This document shows, one piece after another, positions 41,902 through 51,364 of a stretch of DNA of 64,000 nt. The position numbers were made by a program, and so were the translations under genes. The notes under the pieces are model-generated. The model did no database searches, had not been told where the DNA came from, and saw only the letters and a program-made list of their open reading frames with translations. The stretch is from NVTR01 sp036479015 (lineage in GTDB: Bacteria > Pseudomonadota > Alphaproteobacteria > Rhodobacterales > Rhodobacteraceae). Within the stretch, counting starts at the first letter, position 1. Every line of letters starts with the position of its first letter. Where the stretch lies: assembly GCA_036479015.1 (NCBI GenBank), contig JAZGFB010000006.1:1-64000 (forward strand), in the 5' to 3' direction.

Positions 41902-44742
41902 ATGGCTTCCTATCAGGCACGACACCGCGACCCGCTGTTTGACAGCGCAACCCAGGCCGTTATTGAGCGGCGTGGCAAAGAACTGTTTGGCTTTGGGCTG
42001 TTGCTGCTGGCCGCGTTGTTTTGCCTGATCCTGTGGTCCTATACGCCCCAAGATCCAAGCTGGCTGTCAGCCACCGATGAAGCTGTGTCAAACTATCTTG
42101 GCCGGTTCGGCGCATCCATTGCCAGCCCGGTCATTGTCATCGTCGGCTATGGCGGCTGGGGCATCGCCCTTGTGCTTGGCACATGGGGCATGCGCTTTGT
42201 GGCCCATATTGGTGAAGATCGCGCCCTTGCCCGGCTGATATTTGCGCCCATCGCCATCGCGCTGGCCTCGGTCTATATGTCGACCCATGTTCCCGGCCAA
42301 AACTGGACCCATTCCTTTGGTTTGGGCGGGTTGTTTGGCGACACGGTACTGGGTGCCATCCTTGGGGTGATCCCGGTCAAGGCGACGCTTGGTTTAAAAA
42401 TACTGTCACTGATCATGGCCGTTTGCAGCCTGGCCATGGCGGCCTATGTTCTTGGCTTCACCCGCTCTGAACTGCGCCGGATTGGCAGGTTTCTGCTGTT
42501 TGGCGTGATCATGTTTTATGCAGGCATTGCCCGCCTGCTGGGCATGGGGGCCACAGGGTCTGTCATTGCCGCACGCAAAGTTCAGGCCCACCGGGCCGAG
42601 CGAAATGCCCTAAACCGTCAGACAGTTGATCTGCAAAAGCCGGACATTTTGATGTCCCAACCTATGGTGGGCCAGCCAATGGTGCGGCGCGCCACGGATG
42701 GACACGTCAACGCCACAGGTGTTTTGCGCGCCGAGCCAACCGTCACGGCCCCTGTGGTCGGTGATGCTCCAGAGGCAGAAGTTAAAACAGGTCTGCTGTC
42801 GCGCTTGCCTTCAATACTGAAACGCAGCGTGGACCCAGAACCAGAAATCCAGCCGCAGCTTCACATGGCGCAGGATTTTGGGAACCCCGAGATTAAGGCG
42901 AAAATTGCCGCCGTCATCAAAAACCGCGTTACCGGGAAAACCCTGCTGCACACCGGCGTTAACCGTGGCCAGCCCTTGGTTTCTGGCCGCCATCCCCGTG
43001 GCCCCAAGCCGATGATCTTGCAGCAAGCCCCCCCCGTGGTTGACCCCGCAGTGATGGCCCAGTCGCTTGACCCATTGGTTCAAGGCGCGACGCCCGATGC
43101 CTATCAGGCCCCGATTGCCCCGATGCATGACCCCAAAAAGGTGGTGCAACACAGTCAGCGCCGGGTTCAGCCGTCGCGTCAGGCCCGCTCGGAAGCCCAA
43201 CCAAAATTGCAATTTGAAGACCGCCAAGCCGCCCATGAATTACCACCGCTGAGCCTGTTAAGCAGCCCGGTTGCAACCGATCGGCTGCAACTGTCAAACG
43301 AAGCGCTGGAAGAAAACGCGCGTATGCTTGAATCGGTCTTGGATGATTACGGCGTTAAGGGTGAAATCGTTTCGGTGCGTCCGGGCCCCGTGGTCACCAT
43401 GTACGAACTTGAACCCGCCCCCGGCCTAAAGGCCAGCCGCGTCATCGGCCTGTCCGATGATATCGCGCGCTCCATGTCGGCGCTATCAGCGCGGGTTTCC
43501 ACGGTGCCGGGCCGCTCGGTTATTGGCATCGAGCTGCCAAATGAGGTCCGCGAAAAGGTGATGCTGCGTGAAATTCTGTCAGCCCGGAGCTTTGGCGACA
43601 CAAACATGAACCTGCCACTGGCGCTGGGCAAGGATATCGGCGGCGATCCCATCGTCACCAACCTGGCGAAAATGCCCCATTTGCTGATTGCCGGAACCAC
43701 CGGTTCAGGTAAATCTGTGGCCATCAACACCATGATCCTAAGCCTGCTGTATAAGCTGACGCCAGAAGATTGCCGGATGATCATGATTGATCCCAAAATG
43801 CTGGAACTAAGCGTCTATGACGGTATTCCGCACCTGCTGTCGCCGGTGGTGACTGATCCGAAAAAGGCCGTTGTCGCCCTGAAATGGGTGGTTGGTGAAA
43901 TGGAAGAGCGCTATCGGCGGATGTCCAAAATGGGCGTGCGTAACATCGAAGGTTTCAATGGCCGCGTCAAAGATGCGCTGGCTAAGGGCGAAATGTTCAG
44001 CCGCACGGTTCAGACCGGGTTTGATGACGCCACAGGCGAGCCGATCTTTGAAACCGACGAATTCAAGCCGGAAAAAATACCCTACATTGTCGTCATCGTT
44101 GACGAAATGGCCGACCTGATGATGGTCGCCGGTAAGGAAATAGAAGCCTGTATTCAGCGCCTGGCGCAGATGGCGCGGGCATCGGGCATCCACCTGATCA
44201 TGGCCACTCAGCGCCCATCTGTTGACGTGATCACCGGCACCATTAAGGCCAACTTTCCCACCCGAATATCGTTTCAGGTGACCAGCAAAATTGACAGCCG
44301 TACCATTCTGGGTGAACAGGGTGCCGAGCAATTACTGGGCATGGGTGACATGCTGTATATGGCCGGTGGCGCCAAGATCACCCGGGTTCACGGGCCCTTT
44401 GTCAGCGACGAAGAGGTCGAAGAAATTGTCAGCCACCTAAAGGCCAACGGACCGCCAGAATACGTGGGCAGCGTTGTTGATGGCCCCGAAGATGGCGCCG
44501 ACAGCGACATTGATCTGGTGCTTGGGCTGGGGGGCAATACCGATGGCGAAGATGCGCTGTATGACACGGCTGTTGCCATCGTCGCGCGGGATCGCAAATG
44601 TTCCACTTCCTACATCCAGCGTAAATTGGCCATCGGCTATAATAAAGCCGCCAGACTGGTGGAACAGATGGAAGATCAGGGCCTGGTAAGTAGCGCAAAT
44701 CATGTGGGAAAACGTGAAATTCTGATCCCGGAACAGCAGTAA
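41902..44742 (+). CDS. ftsK: DNA translocase FtsK
   Basis: Segregates chromosome termini at the septum. The 946-residue protein has a four-to-five-TM N-terminal domain (to about 215), a Pro/Gln-rich linker to about 440, the motor domain with Walker A GTTGSGKS near 600-607 and Walker B VVIVDEMADLM, and the C-terminal gamma winged helix (about 880-946, DRKCSTSYIQRKLAIGYNKA) that reads KOPS DNA. Normal length for the order. Followed by lolA. Confidence 0.96.
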   Translation: MASYQARHRDPLFDSATQAVIERRGKELFGFGLLLLAALFCLILWSYTPQDPSWLSATDEAVSNYLGRFGASIASPVIVIVGYGGWGIALVLGTWGMRFVAHIGEDRALARLIFAPIAIALASVYMSTHVPGQNWTHSFGLGGLFGDTVLGAILGVIPVKATLGLKILSLIMAVCSLAMAAYVLGFTRSELRRIGRFLLFGVIMFYAGIARLLGMGATGSVIAARKVQAHRAERNALNRQTVDLQKPDILMSQPMVGQPMVRRATDGHVNATGVLRAEPTVTAPVVGDAPEAEVKTGLLSRLPSILKRSVDPEPEIQPQLHMAQDFGNPEIKAKIAAVIKNRVTGKTLLHTGVNRGQPLVSGRHPRGPKPMILQQAPPVVDPAVMAQSLDPLVQGATPDAYQAPIAPMHDPKKVVQHSQRRVQPSRQARSEAQPKLQFEDRQAAHELPPLSLLSSPVATDRLQLSNEALEENARMLESVLDDYGVKGEIVSVRPGPVVTMYELEPAPGLKASRVIGLSDDIARSMSALSARVSTVPGRSVIGIELPNEVREKVMLREILSARSFGDTNMNLPLALGKDIGGDPIVTNLAKMPHLLIAGTTGSGKSVAINTMILSLLYKLTPEDCRMIMIDPKMLELSVYDGIPHLLSPVVTDPKKAVVALKWVVGEMEERYRRMSKMGVRNIEGFNGRVKDALAKGEMFSRTVQTGFDDATGEPIFETDEFKPEKIPYIVVIVDEMADLMMVAGKEIEACIQRLAQMARASGIHLIMATQRPSVDVITGTIKANFPTRISFQVTSKIDSRTILGEQGAEQLLGMGDMLYMAGGAKITRVHGPFVSDEEVEEIVSHLKANGPPEYVGSVVDGPEDGADSDIDLVLGLGGNTDGEDALYDTAVAIVARDRKCSTSYIQRKLAIGYNKAARLVEQMEDQGLVSSANHVGKREILIPEQQ

Positions 44743-44812
44743 TCGGCAGGTCTCTGCTTTGTGATGATCTGATGGGGTGCGGTCGGCTGCGGTTGGGGCT
44801 ACATTGATACCT

Positions 44813-45415
44813 ATGAAACAGATTAAACTATATTTTGCGGTGTTGATAATGTTGGCTATGGCCAGCCCGGCAAGCGCGCAAAAAATCCCGTTGGACCAGT
44901 TATCGGCCTATTTTAACGCCTTCAAAACAGCCGCTGCCAGCTTTACCCAAATGAACGACGACGGCTCAGTTTCCACCGGCAATATCATGATCCGGCGGCC
45001 CGGACGTATTCGGTTTGAATATGACGCGCCCAATGACAGCCTTGTGTTGGCCTCCCAAGGTCAGGTCGCGGTGTTTGATGCCAAATCCAACCAGCCGCCG
45101 GAACGGTTTCCGCTGGTCAGAACGCCGCTATATTTGATCCTGGCTAAAACCGTCGATTTTTCCCAAGCCAAAATGGTTATTGGCCACGCCCAGGACGGCC
45201 CGGCCACAACCGTCACCGCCCAGGACCCCAAGCACCCTGAATACGGTACTATCCAACTGGTGTTTACAGCTGACCCCGTGACGCTTCGCCAGTGGATCGT
45301 CACTGATGGGTCAGGGCAGCAAACAACGGTTGTCCTTGGTGATTTCAAACTGGGCGAGAAACTGCGCCTTAGCCTGTTTGACATAAAGGCCGAAATGACC
45401 GCCCGCGGGTTTTAA
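44813..45415 (+). CDS. lolA: Outer-membrane lipoprotein carrier LolA
   Basis: Periplasmic chaperone of lipoproteins; 200-residue precursor with a signal peptide of about 21 residues (cleavage after Ala-Ser-Ala). The mature part is an unclosed beta barrel with GNIMIRRPGRIRFEYDAP, the most conserved element, and SLFDIKA near the C-terminus. The start is the Met at 44813 because the signal peptide begins there. ftsK-lolA is a frequent alphaproteobacterial order. Converges on the transglycosylase-like gene, seven bases between stops. Confidence 0.92.
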   Translation: MKQIKLYFAVLIMLAMASPASAQKIPLDQLSAYFNAFKTAAASFTQMNDDGSVSTGNIMIRRPGRIRFEYDAPNDSLVLASQGQVAVFDAKSNQPPERFPLVRTPLYLILAKTVDFSQAKMVIGHAQDGPATTVTAQDPKHPEYGTIQLVFTADPVTLRQWIVTDGSGQQTTVVLGDFKLGEKLRLSLFDIKAEMTARGF

Positions 45416-45421
45416 CCGCGC

Positions 45422-46006
45422 TCAGGCCTTGCCGCAGCTAGCCAGTTGCCGACCATACAAATCAGAGCGCGCGTCAACCTCACTGGCGATCCTGCGCAAC
45501 CATGCCTTAGAACGGTAGCTGCCCCTTGCGAACCCGGTGCGACCCTCGTGGTAAGCCAGATACTGACTGCTGGCATCGGATGGTGAAATTCCCAGCTCGT
45601 CGCTGCTTTGCGCCATGTACCAACCGATAAAATCTGTGGCATCGTCAATATCGTCGCGCCGCGCACCGCGTCGGCCGGTATTTTGACGGTACTCATCCCA
45701 TGTTCCGTCCAGCGCCTGACTATAGCCATAGGCCGAGCTTTGCCGCCCCATGGGGATAATACCCAGCGTATACTGGTGTGGCGTACGGGCGTTGCCGATG
45801 AATTTGCTTTCCTGATAAATCGTGGCCATCTGCACATGAACCGGAATGCCCCAATTGCTCTGGGCCCGCTTCATAGCCCTTAGATAGGACGGCCGCTGAT
45901 CGGCAATACTACAGGCGTTGTCCAAATTTCGCGGCGCGGAAAAGTTGCCGCTGCCGCAGGCTGCCATAAACAGCATTAACGTTGTCGCCCTAAATACTCT
46001 GCTCAT
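45422..46006 (-). CDS. Lytic transglycosylase-like lipoprotein
   Basis: A 194-residue lipoprotein with lipobox MAAC near residue 17. The SLT-like domain has the catalytic Glu in ATIYQESKFIGNA, then QSSAYGYSQALDGTWDEY and IGWYMAQSSDELGIS, the usual lysozyme-like core. It should cleave peptidoglycan glycan strands from the periplasmic face of a membrane. The start is taken at 46006, where the lipoprotein signal begins; the frame is open much further upstream. Confidence 0.88.
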   Translation of the reverse strand: MSRVFRATTLMLFMAACGSGNFSAPRNLDNACSIADQRPSYLRAMKRAQSNWGIPVHVQMATIYQESKFIGNARTPHQYTLGIIPMGRQSSAYGYSQALDGTWDEYRQNTGRRGARRDDIDDATDFIGWYMAQSSDELGISPSDASSQYLAYHEGRTGFARGSYRSKAWLRRIASEVDARSDLYGRQLASCGKA

Positions 46007-46371
46007 ATGCCTCTGGCCTTTTCCCTTAGAATAGCAAAATTTGCCCATGGGGTGAACGGAAAATATCGCATAGCCGCTTATTTTGTGATGTTTCGGCGGA
46101 TAATTGATCATGGCTGGGCGGCAATAGCATCGCTCAGGCTCGATTGGTTCCATGAATGTGGCAGAAAACCGTAGTGCGGGCCTGACATCAGGGTCTTTAA
46201 GCCGAACACGGCATGGCACTTGCGGCGATAAATTACTATATTTTCAAGGGATAATCCAGTTTCTCGGCCAAATATTAACCACTGTCAGTGACACGGCCAC
46301 AGACTGTTTCCGCATGGGCCGTGGACATGCCCGGGTCCGGGGTTAATATTATTGCACAAGGGGCTGATAAT

Positions 46372-46698
46372 ATGTTGAAAACACGCGCACGGTATCACAT
46401 TGGACAGGTTGTCTGTCATCGCAAACACCCGTTTAGGGGTGTTGTTTTTGATGTGGACGCCAAATTTTCAAACACCGACGAATGGTATGCCGCCATCCCA
46501 GAAGATGTGCGCCCCCCCAAAGACCAACCCTATTACCACCTACTCGCGGAAAATGACAAAAGCCATTACGTGGCCTATGTATCCGAACAAAACCTAAAGG
46601 CTGATTATTCCGGCCGCCCGGTTGACCACCCGGACCTGCCGGATCTTTTTGGTGAATTTGAAGATGGCCTGTATACGCTTCAGTTTCAGATGAATTAA
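46372..46698 (+). CDS. hspQ: Heat-shock protein HspQ
   Basis: A 108-residue YccV-domain protein that binds hemimethylated DNA in E. coli and modulates Lon. YHIGQVVCHRKHPFRGVVFDVDAKF near 9-33 is the signature, with DQPYYHLLAE near 54-63 and AYVSEQNL following. The Met at 46372 is chosen; the upstream open frame has no homology. It converges on ggt with a four-base overlap of stops. Confidence 0.92.
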   Translation: MLKTRARYHIGQVVCHRKHPFRGVVFDVDAKFSNTDEWYAAIPEDVRPPKDQPYYHLLAENDKSHYVAYVSEQNLKADYSGRPVDHPDLPDLFGEFEDGLYTLQFQMN

Positions 46699-48275
46699 TA
46701 GCCGATCGCGGCGCCGTCTTTGCGTGGGTCAGACGCCCCTTGCAATACCCCGCGTTCATGGTCGATTAATATGGCCTGCGCCCCGCCAATGGGTGTTTCC
46801 GGTATCGTCACAACATGCCCCATATCAGCCAATTCCTGCACCACTTCGCGGTCATAGCCGCGTTCTATTTTCAACGCGCCAACATCGGAAAATGCCCGCG
46901 GTGCATCAATGGCCTGTTGCGGGTGCATGTCAAAATCCACCGTGTTTGACAGGAACCTGGCATGACCGGTTGCCTGATAGGCCCCCCCCATCACACCAAA
47001 GGGCATCACCAGTTGGCCCCCCTTGCGCAACATCCCCGGTATGATCGTATGCATCGGGCGCTTGCCGGGTCCGGCCTCATTTGGGTGTCCCGGCTCCAGA
47101 CAAAACCCTGCGCCTCGGTTCTGAAATAAGATCCCGTATTTGGCCGATGCCAGCCCCGATCCGAAACTGTGATAGATCGAATAAATCATCGAAACCGCCA
47201 TCAGATCTTTGTCAACAACGGTCAGATAGGCCGTGTCTTTGTGAACGTTTTCACTGGCTGCGTGTGGTGCGGTGATCACCGTATCTTGGCCGATCAAGGC
47301 CGCCAATGACGCCGCGGTATGCGCCGACAGCATGTGCTCTAACCGGTTGGTATGGCCCGGATCTGCAATGAACCGGTTGCGAGCATCATAGGCCAGCTTG
47401 GTGGCCTCGGCTTCTATATGGGCGCGCATGGCCCCCAGCGGTTCCATGCCGGCAATATCAAAGTGGGACAATATATTGGCCAACAATATCGCCGTCGCCC
47501 CCTGGCCGTTTGGCGGGTGTTCGACCAGCTCAACCCCCTTGTATTCGCCTGAAACAGGGTCACTGTAAGTGCAGGATACGTCAGCGAAATCCTGCAGGCT
47601 GTGGCAGCCGCCCAACGCATTTAGCGACGTTACCATGTCTTGGGCCACCTCACCCTCGTAAAACCCGGCGCGCCCCTGTTGGGCGATTTTCTGCAACACT
47701 GCACTTTGCATCTGGTGGCGGTAAACATCGCCAACAGCCAATGGTTTTGTGTCCTGCAGGTAAAACTCACAGGCGTCGCCGCTTAACACTGATGCTGCAT
47801 TTGCCCAGTCAAACGCTGTGCGCGGCGTGACTGGAACGCCCTCTTGGGCATAGCGGATCGCCGGGGCGAGACTGGCGGCCAGCCCCAGTTTTCCCCAGTC
47901 ATTTGACAGTTTGCAAAATGCGTCAACTGCGCCGGGAATGGTCACCGCTTCGGGCCCGTATAGCGGCACCTGGGTTGCCCCAGTATTGCGCAGCACCTCG
48001 GCTTGCAAACCGGCGGGCGCACGGCCCGACCCGTTCAGCGCGATAATGCGTTCCTCGCCCGCAGGTTTCAGCAGCACAAAGCAATCACCGCCAATTCCGG
48101 TGGAATGTGGCTCGCATATCCCCAGCAAAACCGCCGCTGCAATGGCCGCATCCACAGCGTTGCCGCCATTTTGCAGAATCTGCACTGCACTTGCCGCTGC
48201 TAATGGGTGGGATGTGGCGCAAAGGCCGTTGCTGGCAAATACCGGTGATCGACCGGGCAAATGAAAATCACGCAT
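46695..48275 (-). CDS. ggt: Gamma-glutamyltransferase
   Basis: An Ntn hydrolase that splits gamma-glutamyl bonds such as in glutathione. The 526-residue precursor self-cleaves before the nucleophile Thr near 348 in DTAYLTVVD (TTHYSVVD in E. coli). The substrate loop PLYGPEAVTIPGAVDAF and GGAYQATGHARFL near 435 are also present. No signal peptide is seen, so it may be cytoplasmic. The start at 48275 has GGGGG upstream; an ATG four codons earlier is in frame. The closest relatives may include acylases, so the substrate is only probable. Confidence 0.9.
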   Translation of the reverse strand: MRDFHLPGRSPVFASNGLCATSHPLAAASAVQILQNGGNAVDAAIAAAVLLGICEPHSTGIGGDCFVLLKPAGEERIIALNGSGRAPAGLQAEVLRNTGATQVPLYGPEAVTIPGAVDAFCKLSNDWGKLGLAASLAPAIRYAQEGVPVTPRTAFDWANAASVLSGDACEFYLQDTKPLAVGDVYRHQMQSAVLQKIAQQGRAGFYEGEVAQDMVTSLNALGGCHSLQDFADVSCTYSDPVSGEYKGVELVEHPPNGQGATAILLANILSHFDIAGMEPLGAMRAHIEAEATKLAYDARNRFIADPGHTNRLEHMLSAHTAASLAALIGQDTVITAPHAASENVHKDTAYLTVVDKDLMAVSMIYSIYHSFGSGLASAKYGILFQNRGAGFCLEPGHPNEAGPGKRPMHTIIPGMLRKGGQLVMPFGVMGGAYQATGHARFLSNTVDFDMHPQQAIDAPRAFSDVGALKIERGYDREVVQELADMGHVVTIPETPIGGAQAILIDHERGVLQGASDPRKDGAAIGY

Positions 48276-48587
48276 GAACACCCCCATATTTTTGCAAATA
48301 TTAGGTGATCTGATGCAGAATTCAAACTGATTTGGGGAAAGAAGTCCTCGACGTCACGCACTGGGTGGGGGCTGTTAAACGTGACGCCGAGGGAAGCTAT
48401 ATGCAGCTACCCGTATGTTTTGCCCCGGCATTTTGGCTCGACTATGGACGCTTTGCGGCATTTTGGCGGCACCGGATATTTTTACAAATGGTTAGATTTG
48501 GGGTAACTTATTGATTTACAAGAAATTTAATATAATTTTGCCAGTTCTTCCTCTGGTTGCCCGAAAAGAAGTTTTCCTAGCGCTCGT
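48276..48587. other. Intergenic stretch of about 310 bases
   Basis: Between ggt and the anti-sigma pair (both on the minus strand). It probably contains the ggt promoter. A plus-strand open frame of 60 codons at 48332 starts with TTG and has no recognisable content. I see nothing else. Confidence 0.4.
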
Positions 48588-49031
48588 TCAATCCCCGGTT
48601 GTAACGGAAAATGTAAGCCGGTTTTCATTACCTTCGCGACAGTAGTGTAGATCTTTAGAAAGGGTGCGGATCAGATACCAGCCAAACCCGCCCTCTGGCA
48701 GCTGATCAACCGGCACATCAACATTTGCGGGGGCCCCTTTGGGTAAAATACCGCCGGGCATTTGCGCGCCGCTGTCGGTCAGTTCAACCGCCACATCCTG
48801 CCCCAGTTTGCGCACCAGCAGTTCAATCGGTTTGTCCGGGCAGTAAAGATAGGCGTGCTCAACAATATTGTTGATGGCTTCAAGCATCACTATTTCCATG
48901 CTGCCCAGATCATCCGCAGCAACGCCGGTTTTCCCCAAGCAATCCAGCAGCGCAACCATGGTGCTGGCAATCGAAACTGGGTCACTGGTAAAATGTGTGT
49001 GGAATATGGCGGGTTGCTTAGCCACAGTCAT
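48588..49031 (-). CDS. Anti-sigma-factor-type serine kinase (HATPase_c, RsbW-like)
   Basis: A 147-residue GHKL ATPase. The N-box is EAINNIVEHAY near 54-64, G1 is LTDSGAQMP and G2 is GGFGWYLIR near 121-129. This shape fits RsbW/SpoIIAB-like kinases that inhibit a sigma factor and phosphorylate a STAS antagonist. The antagonist is the next gene upstream on the same strand. Neither the sigma factor nor a PP2C phosphatase is in the window. Alternatively it may regulate another target. Confidence 0.85.
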   Translation of the reverse strand: MTVAKQPAIFHTHFTSDPVSIASTMVALLDCLGKTGVAADDLGSMEIVMLEAINNIVEHAYLYCPDKPIELLVRKLGQDVAVELTDSGAQMPGGILPKGAPANVDVPVDQLPEGGFGWYLIRTLSKDLHYCREGNENRLTFSVTTGD

Positions 49032-49061
49032 GTTTCCAATCTGTCTTGCTCCAGCGGGCGC

Positions 49062-49406
49062 TTATCCCGATTTTCGGATATTACCTGCCGCGGCATCCAG
49101 ATCAGTGTGTATCGTGAACACAGAATCCATACGCGTTAGTTTGAACACTTTGGCCACGGTCGGGGACAACGCGGCCAATTCCAGTTCCTGGCCATCTGAA
49201 AGCTGTTTCATCGATGCGACGATCGCCCCCAATCCGCTGCTGTCGACAAAATCAACCTGGCTCAAGTCTAGAACAATACACCCAACAACATCTGCCGTCA
49301 GTTCCCGCATCTGATCTTTGAATTGAATGGCCTGGGGCGCATCTATACGTGTGCTGTGCACGGTGATCGCAACCGCACCATCAATGGCACTGGAAATTAA
49401 CTGCAT
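49062..49406 (-). CDS. STAS-domain anti-anti-sigma factor
   Basis: A 114-residue SpoIIAA/RsbV-type protein. The phosphorylation Ser is in DLSQVDFVDSSGLGAIVASMKQL near 46-68. It begins MQLISSAIDGAVAITVHSTRI. Start chosen at 49406; a Met six codons earlier is also possible. Gene order STAS then HATPase, 30 bases apart, makes a minimal partner-switch module. Unphosphorylated protein would sequester the kinase and release its target. Confidence 0.88.
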   Translation of the reverse strand: MQLISSAIDGAVAITVHSTRIDAPQAIQFKDQMRELTADVVGCIVLDLSQVDFVDSSGLGAIVASMKQLSDGQELELAALSPTVAKVFKLTRMDSVFTIHTDLDAAAGNIRKSG

Positions 49407-49496
49407 AAAAGGTAATCCTATCATAGTTATTTACACAACGGATATCCGCCAATGGTTACCATTTGGTGTGTATCAACAGCGAAAATAGGGGGACAC

Positions 49497-50663
49497 ATGC
49501 AAGATGTTTTCATCGTTGGGGCAGCCCGCACAGCCATGGGCGCCTTTCAGGGGGAATTTGCGGGTACTGACGCCACAGCATTGGGCGGCGCTGCAATTTC
49601 TGGCGCACTGGAAAACGGCACTATCAGGCCCCAAGCCGTAGAAGAAATACTGATGGGCTGTGTCCTGCCTGCAGGCCTGGGGCAGGCCCCGGCACGTCAG
49701 GCGGGGTTCAATGCCGGGCTGGGCGAAAATGTTCCGGCCACCACGGTCAATAAAATGTGCGGTTCCGGCATGAAAACCACCATGCAGGCATTTGACCAGA
49801 TCGCCCTAGGCGGGGCCAATGTCATGGTGGCAGGGGGCATGGAAAGCATGACCAACGCGCCGTATGTGTTGCCAAAGATGCGCGCAGGGGCCCGGATCGG
49901 CCATATGCAGGTTATGGACAGTATGTTCCTTGATGGGTTGGAAGACGCCTTTGATAAGGGCCGCCTGATGGGCACATTCGCCGAAGATTGTGCCGAGAAA
50001 TATCAATTTAGCCGCGCCGATCAAGACGCCTATGCCCTGCGCTCGCTTGAACGGGCCCGCGCCGCCCAGAAATCGGGCGCGTTTGATGCAGAAATTACCC
50101 CCGTCACCCTAAGCGGTCGCACAGGCGACACCACCATCACGGTTGATGAACAACCGCCCAAGGCACGGCCAGAAAAAATACCACACCTGCGCCCGGCTTT
50201 TCGCAAAGACGGCACTGTGACGGCGGCCAATTCATCTTCTATTTCCGATGGTGCGGCGGCCTTGGTGCTGGCCAGCAAAGCGTCCGGGCTGACACCACGC
50301 GCCCGGATCATCTGCCATGCGTCCCATGCCCAGGCACCGGGTTGGTTCACCACCGCCCCAGTTCAGGCGGCGCAAAAATTGCTGCAAAACATCGGCTGGG
50401 CAGTCAGCGACGTTGACCTGTGGGAAGTGAACGAAGCTTTCGCTGTCGTCCCCATGGCATTCATGCAGGAAATGAACCTGTCGGCTGATATCGTCAACGT
50501 CAATGGCGGCGCCTGCGCCCTTGGCCACCCCATTGGTGCCTCCGGTACGCGCATTATTGTGACTTTGTTAAATGCCCTAAAAGCCCGGGGCCTGAAACGC
50601 GGGCTGGCGGCGATCTGCATCGGCGGCGGTGAAGGCACAGCGATTGCGATTGAACTGGTATGA
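49497..50663 (+). CDS. Acetyl-CoA acetyltransferase (thiolase)
   Basis: Thiolase of 388 residues. Catalytic Cys88 lies in NKMCGSGMK, His344 in ALGHPIGASG and Cys374 in CIGGGEGTA; ITPVTL and EAFAVVP are typical. The usual GGGQG is GGGEG here. It may make acetoacetyl-CoA for polyhydroxybutyrate or run fatty-acid degradation; no other gene of either path is adjacent. ATG at 49497 with GGGGGACA. Its stop overlaps the msrC start by four bases. Confidence 0.92.
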   Translation: MQDVFIVGAARTAMGAFQGEFAGTDATALGGAAISGALENGTIRPQAVEEILMGCVLPAGLGQAPARQAGFNAGLGENVPATTVNKMCGSGMKTTMQAFDQIALGGANVMVAGGMESMTNAPYVLPKMRAGARIGHMQVMDSMFLDGLEDAFDKGRLMGTFAEDCAEKYQFSRADQDAYALRSLERARAAQKSGAFDAEITPVTLSGRTGDTTITVDEQPPKARPEKIPHLRPAFRKDGTVTAANSSSISDGAAALVLASKASGLTPRARIICHASHAQAPGWFTTAPVQAAQKLLQNIGWAVSDVDLWEVNEAFAVVPMAFMQEMNLSADIVNVNGGACALGHPIGASGTRIIVTLLNALKARGLKRGLAAICIGGGEGTAIAIELV

Positions 50664-51121
50664 TGAACTATGAAACCCTGGCCGCCACGATCAAAAGCCT
50701 GACAGCGGGCGAAACCGATGGCGTTGCCCTTATGGCCACCGTGGCCTGCGAAGTTCACCATTCAGACGCGCGTTTCGATTGGACAGGGTTTTACCGTGTC
50801 ACCGAACCCGGCGTGTTGAAAATCGGCCCCTATCAGGGCGCTCACGGCTGCCTGTCCATCCCGTTTGGTCGCGGCGTCTGCGGCACTGTCGCCCAGAACC
50901 AGCGCACCGAATTGGTGCGTGATGTTAATGCCTTTCCCGGCCACATCGCCTGCGCGTCCGCCACCCAATCCGAACTGGTAATCCCGGTCATTGACGCCAC
51001 CGGCACACTGATCGCGGTGTTTGATATCGACAGCAACCAACCGGGTGCATTCACCGAAATTGATGCATCCGGGTTGGAAGCGATCCTTTTCAGCACATTC
51101 GCCCAAGTGAATAGAGCCTGA
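50660..51121 (+). CDS. msrC: Free methionine-(R)-sulfoxide reductase (GAF domain)
   Basis: A 153-residue GAF-fold enzyme that reduces free Met-R-sulfoxide. The fRMsr features are WTGFYRV, the IPFGRGVCGTVA cysteine near 75, the HIACASATQSELVIPV cysteine near 97, and VFDIDSN. One of the three cysteines usual in E. coli is at GCLSIP. The context with a thiolase by overlap suggests simple co-transcription, not shared function. Confidence 0.88.
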   Translation: MMNYETLAATIKSLTAGETDGVALMATVACEVHHSDARFDWTGFYRVTEPGVLKIGPYQGAHGCLSIPFGRGVCGTVAQNQRTELVRDVNAFPGHIACASATQSELVIPVIDATGTLIAVFDIDSNQPGAFTEIDASGLEAILFSTFAQVNRA

Positions 51122-51364
51122 TATGCAGATAATGTGCCCGCAAGAGGGTGCGCATCCCCCTGCCAGACCACGCCGCGATCTTTTGGCCCGACAACACTGC
51201 CGGGGTTTCGGGGCTGCTGATACATATGGACCACTTCAGTAATAAGCACTGCCCTCCAACGGGAACAACCATCCCCGCCTCTGGTGCTCGGCGAATAATC
51301 CCTTTAAGGGCAAATAAAATGCTCCCAGTCAAATAGCAAAGTAGACGTTTTTCAAATCAAACAA

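Noticed and set aside
42811..43236. Long antisense frames inside ftsK, pnp and leuS
   Set aside because: They are mirror frames of GC-rich coding DNA with no ribosome sites or family motifs.
48332..48514. Possible 60-residue gene on the plus strand
   Set aside because: TTG start, no ribosome site, no conserved pattern, and it lies over the likely ggt promoter.
51148..51336. Possible 62-residue gene between msrC and pabB
   Set aside because: No ribosome site and no recognisable content; upstream pabB frame uses part of the same region.
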